Assembly: GCF_030684895.1 (NCBI RefSeq)
Contig: NZ_JAUXXP010000050.1
Coordinates: 1 to 64,000 of the forward strand
Origin: Pseudomonas sp.
GTDB lineage: Bacteria > Pseudomonadota > Gammaproteobacteria > Pseudomonadales > Pseudomonadaceae
Direction of reading: 5' to 3'
DNA: 64,000 nucleotides
Positions within the stretch are counted from its first letter, which is position 1. Each line of letters opens with the position of its first letter. Of the stretch, positions 29,438 to 38,322 are shown in pieces. A program made the translations under genes and the position numbers. The notes beneath the pieces were generated by a model that searched no databases, was not told the origin of the DNA, and worked only from the letters and a program-made list of their open reading frames with translations.

Positions 29438-30405
29438 GCTTCGTCCGGTGCCAGGTTGAGCAGGCGCCGCGCCAGTTCGTCCGCCGCGCGCACCAGCGCA
29501 TCGGTAATTCCGGTTTCGGCTGCCGAATGGCCAGCGTCGCGGATGATCTGCAGTTCACTGTTCGGCCAGGCCTGATGCAGCGCCCAGGCGTTGTCCAGCG
29601 GGCAGATCACGTCATAGCGGCCGTGCACGATGACGCCGGGCAAGTGGGCGATCTTCGGCATATCGCGCAGCAGCTGATCGGGTTTGAGGAAGGCGTTGTT
29701 AACGAAGTAATGGCATTCAATGCGGGCAATCGACAGCGCACGATGACTGTCACTGAAGCGGTCGACCACCTGCGGATTGGGACGCAGGGTGGCGGTGCGG
29801 CCTTCCCAGGTCGACCAGGCTTTGGCGGCGTGCATCTGGGCGATCTGGTCGGGGCCGGTCAGGCGCTTGTAGAAGGCCTGCATCAGGTTACCGCGCTCAT
29901 CCGCCGGGATCGGCGCCAGGTAGTCCTCCCAGTAATCGGGAAACAGCCGGCTGGCGCCTTCCTGATAGAACCAGTCGAACTCCTGCGGCCGGCAGAGGAA
30001 GATGCCACGCAGAATCAGGCCATGCACGCGCTGCGGATGGGCCTGAGCGTAGGCCAGGGCCAGGGTCGACCCCCAGGAGCCGCCGAACAGCACCCACTTG
30101 TCGATGCCGAGGTGCTCGCGGATCTGCTCCATGTCGGCGATCAGCGCCTGGGTGGTGTTGTTTTCCAGGCTCGCGTGCGGGGTGGAGCGACCGCAACCAC
30201 GCTGGTCGAAGGTGACGATGCGGTAGAGGTTGGGGTCAAAATAGCGCCGACTGGCAGCATCACACCCGGCACCCGGGCCGCCATGGATAAACACCACGGG
30301 CAGACCATCCGGCGAACCGCTTTCGTCGACATACAGCACGTGCGGCGCCTGCACCGCCAGCTCATGACGGGCGTAGGGTTTAATCTCCGGATACAAGGTC
30401 TGCAT
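29434..30405 (-). CDS. pip: Proline iminopeptidase
   Basis: A 323-residue alpha/beta-hydrolase that removes N-terminal proline from peptides in the cytoplasm. The oxyanion loop is HGGPGAGCD, and the nucleophile elbow is [14 protein letters not shown]. The Asp is in [11 protein letters not shown] and the His in DAGHSAAE. The length and motifs fit the S33 family. It is upstream of and coupled with dtd. Confidence 0.94.
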   Translation of the reverse strand: MQTLYPEIKPYARHELAVQAPHVLYVDESGSPDGLPVVFIHGGPGAGCDAASRRYFDPNLYRIVTFDQRGCGRSTPHASLENNTTQALIADMEQIREHLGIDKWVLFGGSWGSTLALAYAQAHPQRVHGLILRGIFLCRPQEFDWFYQEGASRLFPDYWEDYLAPIPADERGNLMQAFYKRLTGPDQIAQMHAAKAWSTWEGRTATLRPNPQVVDRFSDSHRALSIARIECHYFVNNAFLKPDQLLRDMPKIAHLPGVIVHGRYDVICPLDNAWALHQAWPNSELQIIRDAGHSAAETGITDALVRAADELARRLLNLAPDEA

Positions 30406-30513
30406 GGCATGCTCCTGAATTGATGCGTAGCTTGACGGCCTGGCGCAGGTAATTCGCCTGGCGCGCCGCCTAAAGCCCTGTCGGGCATCATAACCATGAA
30501 ACAGGAGTTGAGC

Positions 30514-30948
30514 ATGCCAACACGGATATTTGCCTTGGCTTTCCTAATGTTTTGCACCCTGCTCGCCGGTTGCGGTGCCAAGGATGACCCGCAGGCAGCG
30601 CTGGAAGCAGCCGTGCAACAACTGCAGGACAACCTGGAAGCGAAGAGCAGCAGCGCGGTACTCGACCAGCTGCACCCGCAGTTCTCAGCCCAAGGCGAGT
30701 TCGACCGTGAGTGGGCGCAGCGCACCATGCTGCTACTATTTATGCGCCATAAGAACATCAAGGTGCTGGCCCTGAGCAAGAACAGCTACCTCGACACGAC
30801 CTACCGCGAAAAAGGCCACACCGAGGCCCAGGTCGGCCTGGCCGGCGCCGAAGGCCTGATCCCCGACAGCGCGCGCCACTACAGCGTGAAGCTGAAATGG
30901 TGGCTGGAAGGTGATGAGTGGAAGCTGGCGCGACTGAACTGGAAATAA
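30514..30948 (+). CDS. Putative lipoprotein with NTF2-like region
   Basis: A 144-residue predicted lipoprotein: a short signal (MPTRIFALAFLMFCTLLAGC) ends in the lipobox LAGC. The mature part has a helix with AALEAAVQQLQDNLEAKSSSAVLDQL, followed by alternating strands ending KWWLEGDEWKLARLNWK. This pattern suggests an NTF2-like cone fold, but no defined family is certain. The ATG at 30514 has AGGAG seven bases before it, better than the ATG at 30496. Confidence 0.7.
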   Translation: MPTRIFALAFLMFCTLLAGCGAKDDPQAALEAAVQQLQDNLEAKSSSAVLDQLHPQFSAQGEFDREWAQRTMLLLFMRHKNIKVLALSKNSYLDTTYREKGHTEAQVGLAGAEGLIPDSARHYSVKLKWWLEGDEWKLARLNWK

Positions 30949-30952
30949 ACGA

Positions 30953-31507
30953 TCAGAACAGCCAGGGGATAAACATCCTGCTGCGCTGCATATAGTCCCT
31001 ATACGCCTCGCCAAACTGCTGCAAACACTCGGCCTCATCGCGCTTGGCAGTCAGCCACAGTGCCAGGCTGGCCAGCAGCGCCAGCGCCAGACTCAAGCCA
31101 TTGGGTTGCTTGCAGGCCACGCCCCAGGCCAGCAACAGCAGCGAGGCGTACAGCGGGTGACGGATCAGGCGGAAGATGCCGCTGGTCACCAACTGCGAGG
31201 TGCGCTCGAAGGCGAATAGCTCGGCATCCGTACGCTGCCCATCCGGGCGGCCCATACGACGTAGCTGATAAAGGCCGGCAAACAGCAGCAGCAAGGAGGC
31301 GAACAGCAGCGCCCAGGACAGACGCTGATGCAGGGCAAAGCGGTCGACAAACCAGACCGGCCCGTTGAGCACCAGCAAAGCCAGAATCGCCTCCCAGGCG
31401 AAGAACCGGTAGAAGCCGTGGGACTGCGGCCGTAGCAGCACCCGCCAGGACAGCGCCAGCAGCAGCAGTGTGCCCAGCGCAAAAGCCAACCCCTGCCACC
31501 ACACCAT
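30953..31507 (-). CDS. Isoprenylcysteine carboxyl methyltransferase-like membrane protein
   Basis: A 184-residue polytopic membrane protein with about four or five hydrophobic helices. The hallmark of the ICMT/PEMT-type families, RHPLYASLLLLAWGVA, follows FRLI near residue 115. The C-terminal KRDEAECLQQFGEAYRDYMQ is also typical. Bacterial members methylate unknown isoprenoid or lipid substrates. It converges on the putative lipoprotein gene with only four bases between. Confidence 0.8.
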   Translation of the reverse strand: MVWWQGLAFALGTLLLLALSWRVLLRPQSHGFYRFFAWEAILALLVLNGPVWFVDRFALHQRLSWALLFASLLLLFAGLYQLRRMGRPDGQRTDAELFAFERTSQLVTSGIFRLIRHPLYASLLLLAWGVACKQPNGLSLALALLASLALWLTAKRDEAECLQQFGEAYRDYMQRSRMFIPWLF

Positions 31508-31609
31508 AAAGCCGTCTCCTACTCTGTCCGTTAGCCCGTCAAAGCCAGGCGCTGCGTGACCTGCAGCCCCTCTGTTACACTGCCGGCCTGTTTACCTCGG
31601 CCGCCCGCA

Positions 31610-32017
31610 ATGGATCGCACTCAACTGCACAGCCTGCTGCCCCACCAAGGCCCAGCCCTCTGGCTGGATGGCCTATTGGCGCATGACAGCCTGAGCATTC
31701 AAGGCCTGAGTGCCTGGCGTTTTCTTGAGGCCTTTGGCACCAACGCCTCACCCTGCCTGCTGTTCGAAGCTGCCGCCCAGTTGTGCGCCGCCCATGGTGC
31801 CTTATACGGCGATGCCAGTGCCATTGAAATGGCCCTGGTTGGCAAGCTCTCGCAGTTGCAGCTGCACCATGAACCGACGCAGCGCAGTGGCGCATTGCAG
31901 GTCAGCGCCCAGCAAGAAGCGCTAAGCCCGGCCGGCGCGCTGTATGCCTTCAGTATCCACAGCGAGCAACGCCTGCTGCTCGACGGCAAACTGCTGCTGG
32001 TGCTGATCCATGCTTGA
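31610..32017 (+). CDS. Hotdog-fold (3-hydroxyacyl-ACP dehydratase-like) protein
   Basis: A 135-residue hotdog protein with the FabZ/ApeP-type start LHSLLPHQGPALWLDGLLAHD, where His and the following Pro-rich loop match the dehydratase active site. A second helix LLFEAAAQLCAAHGAL supplies the conserved Glu. It would dehydrate or recognise 3-hydroxyacyl-ACP. The frame is open from 31556, but the ATG at 31610 starts the conserved part; the ribosome site is weak. First of six overlapping rightward genes of the putative lipid-assembly locus. Confidence 0.75.
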   Translation: MDRTQLHSLLPHQGPALWLDGLLAHDSLSIQGLSAWRFLEAFGTNASPCLLFEAAAQLCAAHGALYGDASAIEMALVGKLSQLQLHHEPTQRSGALQVSAQQEALSPAGALYAFSIHSEQRLLLDGKLLLVLIHA

Positions 32018-32894
32018 ACTTCGCCACGTCACGCACAGCTACCCAGGAGCCAATCGCGCCGCGTTGCAGGGTATCGACCTGCAGCTACAGGCCGGCGAAT
32101 GCCTCGGCCTACTCGGCAGTAACGGCGCCGGCAAGACCACCCTGCTATCGCTACTCAGTGGCGTGCTCACGCTGCAACAGGGTGAGCTGCACTGGGCAGG
32201 CCAGCCAAGGCTCGGTCTGGTGCCGCAACAGCTGGCCTTCTATGCCGGGCTCAAGGTGGGCGAGAACCTCGAATTATTTGCCGACCTCTATCGCCTGCGC
32301 GGCAATGAGCGCCGTCAGCGCCTGCAGCAGTGCATCGATATCTGCGCCTTGGAAGACAAGCTGACGCGACGCAGCGAGCAGCTCTCCGGCGGCGAACAAC
32401 GGCGCTTGAATTTTGCCATCGGCCTGCTGCAACCGGCTGACCTCTATCTGTTCGATGAAGCCACCGTGGGCGTCGATGCGGCGAGTCGTCAGCACTTGCT
32501 GGCCGCCGTGGAACAGCTGACCGCCGAGGGCAAGGCGGTGATCTACACCAGCCACTACCTGGAAGAAGTCGAGCGGGTCGCCCGGCGCATTCTGCTGCTG
32601 CACGAAGGTCAGGTACGTCTGGATCTGGACAAGCGCCAGCTGCTCGGCGACGACCACGGCCTACTGCTGGAATGGCCGGACGCGCCACCCGCCGGCCTTA
32701 ACGAACTGCTCGCGAGCCTGCAACTGACGGCCGAAGTGCTACCCAAGGGCCTGCGCATCGCATCCCTAAGCGGCCAACAACTGCTGGCCATCACAGCATT
32801 TGTCGCCGCTCAGGATGGCCTGCCCAACCTGCTGCGCTTTGGCCGCCCGTCGCTCGAACAGCTCTATCTGCGCCTGAACGGAGGCCGGCTATGA
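32010..32894 (+). CDS. ABC transporter ATP-binding protein
   Basis: A 294-residue ABC-2-type ATPase. Walker A is GSNGAGKT (residues 36-43), the signature is LSGGEQRRL, and Walker B is LYLFDEATVGVD, followed by the His-loop region IYTSHYLEEVERVARR. The C-terminal 80 residues are the extension common in exporters of lipids and drugs. Overlaps the hotdog gene by eight bases and the permease gene by four. The pair probably exports the product of the surrounding ketosynthase genes. Confidence 0.92.
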   Translation: MLELRHVTHSYPGANRAALQGIDLQLQAGECLGLLGSNGAGKTTLLSLLSGVLTLQQGELHWAGQPRLGLVPQQLAFYAGLKVGENLELFADLYRLRGNERRQRLQQCIDICALEDKLTRRSEQLSGGEQRRLNFAIGLLQPADLYLFDEATVGVDAASRQHLLAAVEQLTAEGKAVIYTSHYLEEVERVARRILLLHEGQVRLDLDKRQLLGDDHGLLLEWPDAPPAGLNELLASLQLTAEVLPKGLRIASLSGQQLLAITAFVAAQDGLPNLLRFGRPSLEQLYLRLNGGRL

Positions 32895-34075
32895 GGCTCT
32901 TGGCATTGGCGCGCAAGGAAGTGCTGTTGCTGCTGCGCGACCCCCATGCGCTGGCCGTGCTGTTTATTATGCCGACCCTGTTTCTGCTGCTGATGGCAGG
33001 GGCCATGTCCAGCTATATGCAAGACAAGCCACCGGCGCTGCGCCTGATTATCGAAGCGCAGCAGGACGACGCCAGCCAGTTCTTTCGCGACGCCCTGCAA
33101 GCGCAATTGCCGGACAGCCAGCTGTTCGACGAGAGCAGCGAAAGCCTGGCCCATGTGCGCTTGCCCGCAGACTTCTCCGACAAGCTGCTGGACAGCCCGC
33201 ACCAGGGACCGAGCCTGAGCTTCCCGGCGCAGTTCGACAAACTCTCGCGCCAGCGCTTGTACAGCGCGGTGAGCATCGCCCTGGCGCAGACCCGGCTATT
33301 GGCCTACCTGGAAGACAGCGGCGTGGTCGATGCCGAACTGAGCCGTGCCGAGCGCCTGCAGTTGGTGCAACAACGCACCCAGAGCCAGATCGGCGAACAG
33401 GAACAACTGGCCAGCGGCGACCTCAGCGGCCGCGCCAATGCCACCCAACTGAGCGTGCCGGCCTGGCTGATCTTCGGCATGTTCTTCGTCGTGCTGCCCA
33501 TGGCCGGTGGCTTTCAGCGCGAACAGCAGAGCGGCACCCTGCTGCGCCTGCGCTGCCTGGGCCTGAACCTCGGCACCCTGGTGCTGAGCAAGCTGTTGCC
33601 GTACCTGGCGATCAACCTGCTGCAATTTGTGTTGCTGCTGGGCATCGGCGTTTATGGCCTACCGCTGCTTGGACTGCCCGCCCTGAGCTTGCCCGGCAGT
33701 ACCGCGGCCTATCCGCTGCTGGCGCTGAGTATCGCCCTGGCCACCTGCAGCCTCGGCTTGCTGCTCGCCGCATTGGCGCGCAGCAGCGAACAGGCACTGC
33801 TGCTCGGCGGTGGCATTAATATCCTGCTGGCCGCGATTGGCGGGATCATGGTGCCGAAAAGCGTCATGCCAGCCGCCATGGCCCAACTGGCGGAAATTTC
33901 CCCGATGAGCTGGGCGCTGGACGCCTTTCTCACCCTGCTAGTGGGCCACGGCTCACTGGCCGACATCGCCCCCTACTGCGTGCGCCTGCTGCTGTTTGCA
34001 GCGCTGTGCGGCATAGCCGGGCTGCTTCTGTTCACCCGACGAGTACAGCGCACGCAATGGACCACTCACTACTAG
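32891..34075 (+). CDS. ABC-2 family transporter permease
   Basis: A 394-residue inner-membrane permease. One N-terminal transmembrane helix (about residues 21-40) precedes a large periplasmic domain (residues 45-185). Five further helices lie between about 195 and 390, including VPAWLIFGMFFVVLPMAGGF. This is the ABC2_membrane_3 layout typical of exporters. It is the partner of the preceding ATPase and overlaps the acyl carrier protein gene by 19 bases. Confidence 0.9.
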   Translation: MRLLALARKEVLLLLRDPHALAVLFIMPTLFLLLMAGAMSSYMQDKPPALRLIIEAQQDDASQFFRDALQAQLPDSQLFDESSESLAHVRLPADFSDKLLDSPHQGPSLSFPAQFDKLSRQRLYSAVSIALAQTRLLAYLEDSGVVDAELSRAERLQLVQQRTQSQIGEQEQLASGDLSGRANATQLSVPAWLIFGMFFVVLPMAGGFQREQQSGTLLRLRCLGLNLGTLVLSKLLPYLAINLLQFVLLLGIGVYGLPLLGLPALSLPGSTAAYPLLALSIALATCSLGLLLAALARSSEQALLLGGGINILLAAIGGIMVPKSVMPAAMAQLAEISPMSWALDAFLTLLVGHGSLADIAPYCVRLLLFAALCGIAGLLLFTRRVQRTQWTTHY

Positions 34076-34323
34076 AACAACAACTCAAACAACTGCTGAT
34101 CCGCGAGTGCGACAAGGAAGACGATATCGACTGGCAAAGCATCAGCGATGACGAGCCGCTGTTCGGCGGCAAAAGCCGTATCGCCATGGACAGCCTGGAT
34201 GCCCTGCAAGTCTCCCTGGCGCTGCAACAGCACTACGGCGTACGCATTGAAGGTGCTAAAGACGGCCGCCGCATCCTCGGCAGCATCGCCAGCATTGCCG
34301 CCTATATCAGGCAGCAGCAGTGA
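34057..34323 (+). CDS. Acyl carrier protein
   Basis: An 88-residue acidic four-helix carrier protein. The phosphopantetheine attachment site is the DSL motif in RIAMDSLDALQVSLALQQHYG. The start region LLEQQLKQLLIRECDKEDDI is longer than in FabD-type AcpP and the sequence differs strongly, so it is a dedicated carrier rather than housekeeping ACP. The ATG lies within the 3' end of the permease gene; its stop overlaps the GTG of the ketosynthase gene. Confidence 0.87.
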   Translation: MDHSLLEQQLKQLLIRECDKEDDIDWQSISDDEPLFGGKSRIAMDSLDALQVSLALQQHYGVRIEGAKDGRRILGSIASIAAYIRQQQ

Positions 34324-35444
34324 CCCCGGTGTTCCTGCAACGCGCGGCCCTACACTGCGCCCTGGGCGATGACCTGCTGAGTGCCGCCCAGGCCCTGCAA
34401 AGCGCCCAACCGCCTAAGGGCGAAGCCTTTGTGCTGCATGAAGTGGATGAACCACGCACTTATTTATACGCCGCAAAAACCGGCGAAAACCTGAGTGAGC
34501 GCCTGGATCGTCTGCTGGGTGAAACCCTCGGCGCTAATCCCCAGGCGCTCGACGACTGCCTGCTGATCATCGCCAGCACCAGCCTGGATATCAGCGAGCT
34601 GGAAGCCATGACCAGCCAGCAGCAGGGCTTTCGCCCGGAAGATTCTACATCGCTGGATCTGCTCGCCAACCAGCTGCGCCAGCGCTGGGGCTTTGCCGCC
34701 GCCTTCACCCTGAACACCGCCTGCACCAGCGCCGCCAACGGCTTGCTCTACGGTGCCCGGCTGATCAACGCCGGCCAGTACGCCCGCGCCCTGGTGCTGA
34801 GTTTCGAGACGCCCAGCGCTATCGCCATGCAGGGTTTCGGCGCGCTGATGCTGACCAGCCCCAGCGGCCAGTACCGGCCCTTCCACCCCGAACGCGACGG
34901 CCTGCTACTCGGTGAAGCTTATGCCGCCGTGCTGCTCAGCCGCGAGCCGGGTGACACACCACTGGCGCGCCTGCTGGGCGGCTTTAGCGCCTGCGACACC
35001 AGCAGCCTGACCACCACCCGCGAAGATGGCAGCCATATCCACTGGGTGATGCAACAGGCGCTACGCAGCGCCGGCTGCAGCGCCGAGCAGATCGACCTGG
35101 TGAAACTGCATGGCACCGCCACCAGCGCCAACGATGAAGCCGAAAGCAACGGCATGCGCCTGCTCTACGGCGAACAGATGCCGGCCCTGAGCCTGCTCAA
35201 ACCCTGGCTCGGGCATACCCTGGGCGCCTGCGGCTTAAGTGAAAGCCTGCTGCTGCTCAAGGCCCTGCAACTGGGCCCACTGCCCGCCGTGAGCTACGCC
35301 AGCGAAGCCCTGCTGCCCTTTAGCGCAGAACCGCAGACCCTGGCGGCAGACAGCCTGCTGCTGACCAACTTTTTTGGCTTTGGCGGCAATAACGCCAGCC
35401 TGGTTCTGCAAGGCTGCACGGCGGGAGAAACAGCATGCCAGTGA
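34320..35444 (+). CDS. Beta-ketoacyl synthase (KAS I/II type)
   Basis: A 374-residue condensing enzyme with a complete Cys-His-His set: Cys135 in NTACTSAANG, His264 in KLHGTATSANDEAES and His299 in LGHTLGACGLSE. The C-terminal NFFGFGGNNASLVL motif is also typical. It should condense an acyl-primed enzyme with malonyl on the dedicated carrier protein. Somewhat shorter than FabF. The GTG start overlaps the ACP stop by four bases, and the next gene overlaps by ten, so a complex with the Cys-less partner is plausible. Confidence 0.88.
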   Translation: MTPVFLQRAALHCALGDDLLSAAQALQSAQPPKGEAFVLHEVDEPRTYLYAAKTGENLSERLDRLLGETLGANPQALDDCLLIIASTSLDISELEAMTSQQQGFRPEDSTSLDLLANQLRQRWGFAAAFTLNTACTSAANGLLYGARLINAGQYARALVLSFETPSAIAMQGFGALMLTSPSGQYRPFHPERDGLLLGEAYAAVLLSREPGDTPLARLLGGFSACDTSSLTTTREDGSHIHWVMQQALRSAGCSAEQIDLVKLHGTATSANDEAESNGMRLLYGEQMPALSLLKPWLGHTLGACGLSESLLLLKALQLGPLPAVSYASEALLPFSAEPQTLAADSLLLTNFFGFGGNNASLVLQGCTAGETACQ

Positions 35445-35992
35445 TCGCCGCCAGTGAAATTCACGGTCTTGCCGCCACGGGCGACAAGCAGCTAAAGACC
35501 GCGCTGGGTCAGTGGCTGGACAACCCACCCCGGCGTATCGACCGCCTGATCCTGCAATGCCTGCTCGCCGCCGCACCGCTGAAAAGCCGGGTGCGCAGCA
35601 ACTGCGGCCTGTACCTGGCTTCGGCGCATCCGGCACGCGCCACCATGGGCGCGCTGCTGGAGGCGGTGTGCGTGCAACACAAGCAGCCCAAGCCCTTTGA
35701 GTTTGTGAATAGCGTAAGCAACGCCGCCGGCTTTCATATCGCCCAGCAACTGGGCATCGACGGGCCGAATCTGTTTATCGGTGCTGGCGAGCAGGTCTGG
35801 CCGCAATTGCTCAGCCTGGCCAATCTGGATTTGCAGGATGGTTTGATCGAGCAGGCGTTGCTGCTGCTCTGCGATGAGCGCGGAGATTTCTGTGTGCAGG
35901 CTGTGCTAGTGGAGGGCACAAGCGAAGCCAGCGGCACCTGCGACTTTGCTGGACTATGCGCCGCAGTCGAAGTGCAGAGCCTGCATCTGTAG
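35435..35992 (+). CDS. Short ketosynthase-like protein lacking the catalytic Cys
   Basis: A 185-residue protein resembling the N-terminal half of a beta-ketoacyl synthase (the 'ketoacyl-synt_2' type seen in aryl-polyene clusters). The segment RVRSNCGLYLASAHPARATM is followed by FEFVNSVSNAAGFHIAQQLG. The position that carries Cys in real synthases (NTACTSAANG in the neighbour) here reads NSVSNAAGF. It lacks the C-terminal catalytic His half. It may act as a chain-length factor or structural partner. It is the last gene of the rightward operon. Confidence 0.72.
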   Translation: MPVIAASEIHGLAATGDKQLKTALGQWLDNPPRRIDRLILQCLLAAAPLKSRVRSNCGLYLASAHPARATMGALLEAVCVQHKQPKPFEFVNSVSNAAGFHIAQQLGIDGPNLFIGAGEQVWPQLLSLANLDLQDGLIEQALLLLCDERGDFCVQAVLVEGTSEASGTCDFAGLCAAVEVQSLHL

Positions 35993-36137
35993 GCGGATGA
36001 CGCATGGGTACGGACTAAACGATCTGTTAGGCGGCACTGGTCGTCGCTGACGGGCTGTGTGCTTGCACCAACGCGTCGACCGAACGAACATGTGTTCTGT
36101 GTAACCCCGCTTCAAAGCGGACATTTCAGGGTGGCAC

Positions 36138-37049
36138 ATGCTTGAAGCCTATATCGATGACTCTGCGAGTGACTTTCGCGCCGATAAGCGACTTATCTTG
36201 GCCGGATATTTACAGAGCGCAGAGGCATGGGAGCGACTTACCGAGGATTGGACGGCGGAGCTTGCGCGTCCTCCAGCGCTAGCCTCTTTGCACATGATCA
36301 CTTGCTTTCAGGGGTGGTCGGAAAAGGCTCGAGAGGCGAAGATTAATTCTTTAGTTGCCGTCTTGGCCAAGTACAAACCGCTATCCATCGAGTGCAGTAT
36401 CAGCCGGGCAGCTTATCTTGAGGATCTGAGCGGCAGTGTTCCTTATGACCTGCGGCACCCGTATTTTCCGTGTTTTGTTGGAATCATGCACGGCGTGGTA
36501 GAGACGGTTCTTGAAGAAAAACTAGAAGGGCCTGTTGAGCTGATCTTTGATGAACAAGGAAAGGTGGGGGAAGATGCGGCGCTCTGGTACGTGCCCTTGA
36601 AGCACATGAACCCGGCGGTGGCAGACGTGCTTGGAGGCCCGCCTCGTTTCGCGAGTGACCACGAAGTAGTTCCCTTACAGGCAGCCGACATGCTTGCTTG
36701 GTACGTACGGCGGGCTGCAGAGACTCGTTGTACGGCTCGTCAAAGAGAAGTGGCGGACGCACTTAGATTCCGCCATCGCCACATGGAAATTCCCGACAGC
36801 TTGGTTATGGCATGGAGCGAGGCCTTCCAATATGTTCCCGGTATTGAGCACACAAAGGGGCGACGTGGTTCAACAAGCAAATTAATGCGAGAACTTGTTG
36901 CCCGGCTGCCTTCTGATCGAGTTGTTCCTGCACTCAAAAAAATCACCCGCCGCGCAACTTGGCTGCGGCGAGCGCGGTCGACGTTCATGTGGCTCGGCCT
37001 TGAGCGCATCTGGAAGCGCCTTGCACACAGAAAATTCACAATTCGGTAG
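36138..37049 (+). CDS. DUF3800 family protein
   Basis: A 303-residue protein of the DUF3800 family, which has an RNase H-like fold. Visible landmarks are the N-terminal LEAYIDDSASD, the central ELIFDEQGKVGEDAALWY and the late VPLQAADMLAWYVRRAA motif, all supplying acidic residues to a possible metal site. Known members often lie in accessory regions; their activity is not established. The codon use appears less GC-biased than that of the adjoining ketosynthase genes. It lies between two convergent lipid-assembly gene sets and ends before a REP pair, so it may be a later insertion. Confidence 0.75.
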   Translation: MLEAYIDDSASDFRADKRLILAGYLQSAEAWERLTEDWTAELARPPALASLHMITCFQGWSEKAREAKINSLVAVLAKYKPLSIECSISRAAYLEDLSGSVPYDLRHPYFPCFVGIMHGVVETVLEEKLEGPVELIFDEQGKVGEDAALWYVPLKHMNPAVADVLGGPPRFASDHEVVPLQAADMLAWYVRRAAETRCTARQREVADALRFRHRHMEIPDSLVMAWSEAFQYVPGIEHTKGRRGSTSKLMRELVARLPSDRVVPALKKITRRATWLRRARSTFMWLGLERIWKRLAHRKFTIR

Positions 37050-37122
37050 GAGCCCCCGTCGTCCAGACGCCGCGCTGTCGCGCAGCAAACTGGGGGCAAT
37101 TGCGTCTTTCGGCTTGTAGGTA

Positions 37123-37180
37123 CCTGTAGGAGCGGGCCGTGCCCGCGAAGCGCATCGCGGGCATGGCCCGCTCCTACAGG
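37123..37180. repeat. Pseudomonas REP inverted pair
   Basis: CCTGTAGGAGCGGGCC at the left is matched by GGCCCGCTCCTACAGG at the right; an inner GCCCGCGA/TCGCGGGC pair extends the stem. Same family as 4077-4143. The segment between this repeat and 37326 is comparatively AT-rich and ends with a half copy of the GTAGGGTGGAT repeat (about 37317-37330). Confidence 0.9.
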
Positions 37181-37326
37181 TCTTTGTGCGGATTTAATTT
37201 CTGCATATAAAACAATGAGTTATTTTTTATTGATGAGAGCGAAAGCACGGCAAGTGGTTGTGCCGCCTAACGCTACTTTTATTTACCAGCCGGATTGCGT
37301 AGTGGATAAAAACAGCGCGATCCACC

Positions 37327-38322
37327 CTACCGCGTGCTCCAGGCCGCCAACTCTTTCATCAACCCGCGCTCCTGCAGGGCAATGCCACGCAGGCTGTCGG
37401 CGATGGGTGCGAAGTTGGGCGTCTCGCCCTTGTTGCGGCTGGCGCGCACGCAGGCCGAGGCAAACTGACGCCAGTTGTCACCGATGGCGGTGAGATGCGC
37501 CGAGGCCTCCTGCAGATTGTTGTCGCCAAGTTTCTCGCCGGCTTCCTGCAAAAAGCTCGCGTACATAAAGCGGAACCCCGCACCGCCAGTGCCGATCTCT
37601 TCCTGCATGCGCACGATATGGGTCAGGTACAGGCGGTTGTATTTGCTCTGCGCCGGATCAAGCTTGTCGATCTGCTTGGCCAAATGCTGAATGCCGCGAA
37701 TACCGATCCAGGGCAGTGGCATGCCGTCGAGGATACGCGTGGTAGAGAGCACACTCTGGCGGATCAGCTTGTTCCAGTCCTGCTCCAGCGGCACATCGTC
37801 GAGCCAGTACATCAGCCCGTTGGCGGCCAGCGCACCTTTGGCGAAGCGCGCCTTCTGCAAGTCTTCGACGGCGCAGCGCACCGGCTCTTCAAACACCGGG
37901 TCGCTGATCAGGTACTCGTTACCCTCGCGACCATAGGCCAGCAGGTTGTGCGCGTTGAAGTGAAAACGCATCTCCGGCGGGAAGTACGGCAACCAGAACA
38001 CCGAACTCTGCAGCCCGGCCAAGCGGCCGCTGTCCAAGGCCGCATCCAGCTCGCGACGGCCTTGCTCGGGGTTACCGAAGGTGCGCGTGTGCAGCTTCGC
38101 CCCCAGGCGTTTGCTCAGGGTTTTGATCAGGTGCTTGGGCGGCATGCGGTAAGCAATCAGCGGCATGCCGCTGAGCTTGACGATCGGCAGGTAGGCGAAC
38201 GCCAGGCCCGAGGCCAGGCCGAAGGCCATCGGCTCGCTCATCGGCAGACCGGCATGGGTCAACAGGCTGGCCATCACCCCGCTTTCGCAGTGGGCGCTCT
38301 GTTGATGCTGAAAACTGCTCAT
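37327..38322 (-). CDS. BtrH N-terminal domain acyltransferase-like protein
   Basis: A 331-residue protein with a BtrH-like N-terminal domain. The first 45 residues hold the conserved HCESGVMASLLTHAG with a Cys that could be the acyl-accepting nucleophile, followed by MAFGLASGLAFAYLP. The later YGREGNEYLISDP segment contains the acidic residues expected of a Cys-protease-like fold. BtrH in butirosin synthesis moves an acyl group from a carrier protein to an acceptor, so a similar transfer from the linked carrier protein is inferred. It is the last gene of the leftward set and overlaps the preceding gene by four bases. Confidence 0.75.
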   Translation of the reverse strand: MSSFQHQQSAHCESGVMASLLTHAGLPMSEPMAFGLASGLAFAYLPIVKLSGMPLIAYRMPPKHLIKTLSKRLGAKLHTRTFGNPEQGRRELDAALDSGRLAGLQSSVFWLPYFPPEMRFHFNAHNLLAYGREGNEYLISDPVFEEPVRCAVEDLQKARFAKGALAANGLMYWLDDVPLEQDWNKLIRQSVLSTTRILDGMPLPWIGIRGIQHLAKQIDKLDPAQSKYNRLYLTHIVRMQEEIGTGGAGFRFMYASFLQEAGEKLGDNNLQEASAHLTAIGDNWRQFASACVRASRNKGETPNFAPIADSLRGIALQERGLMKELAAWSTR

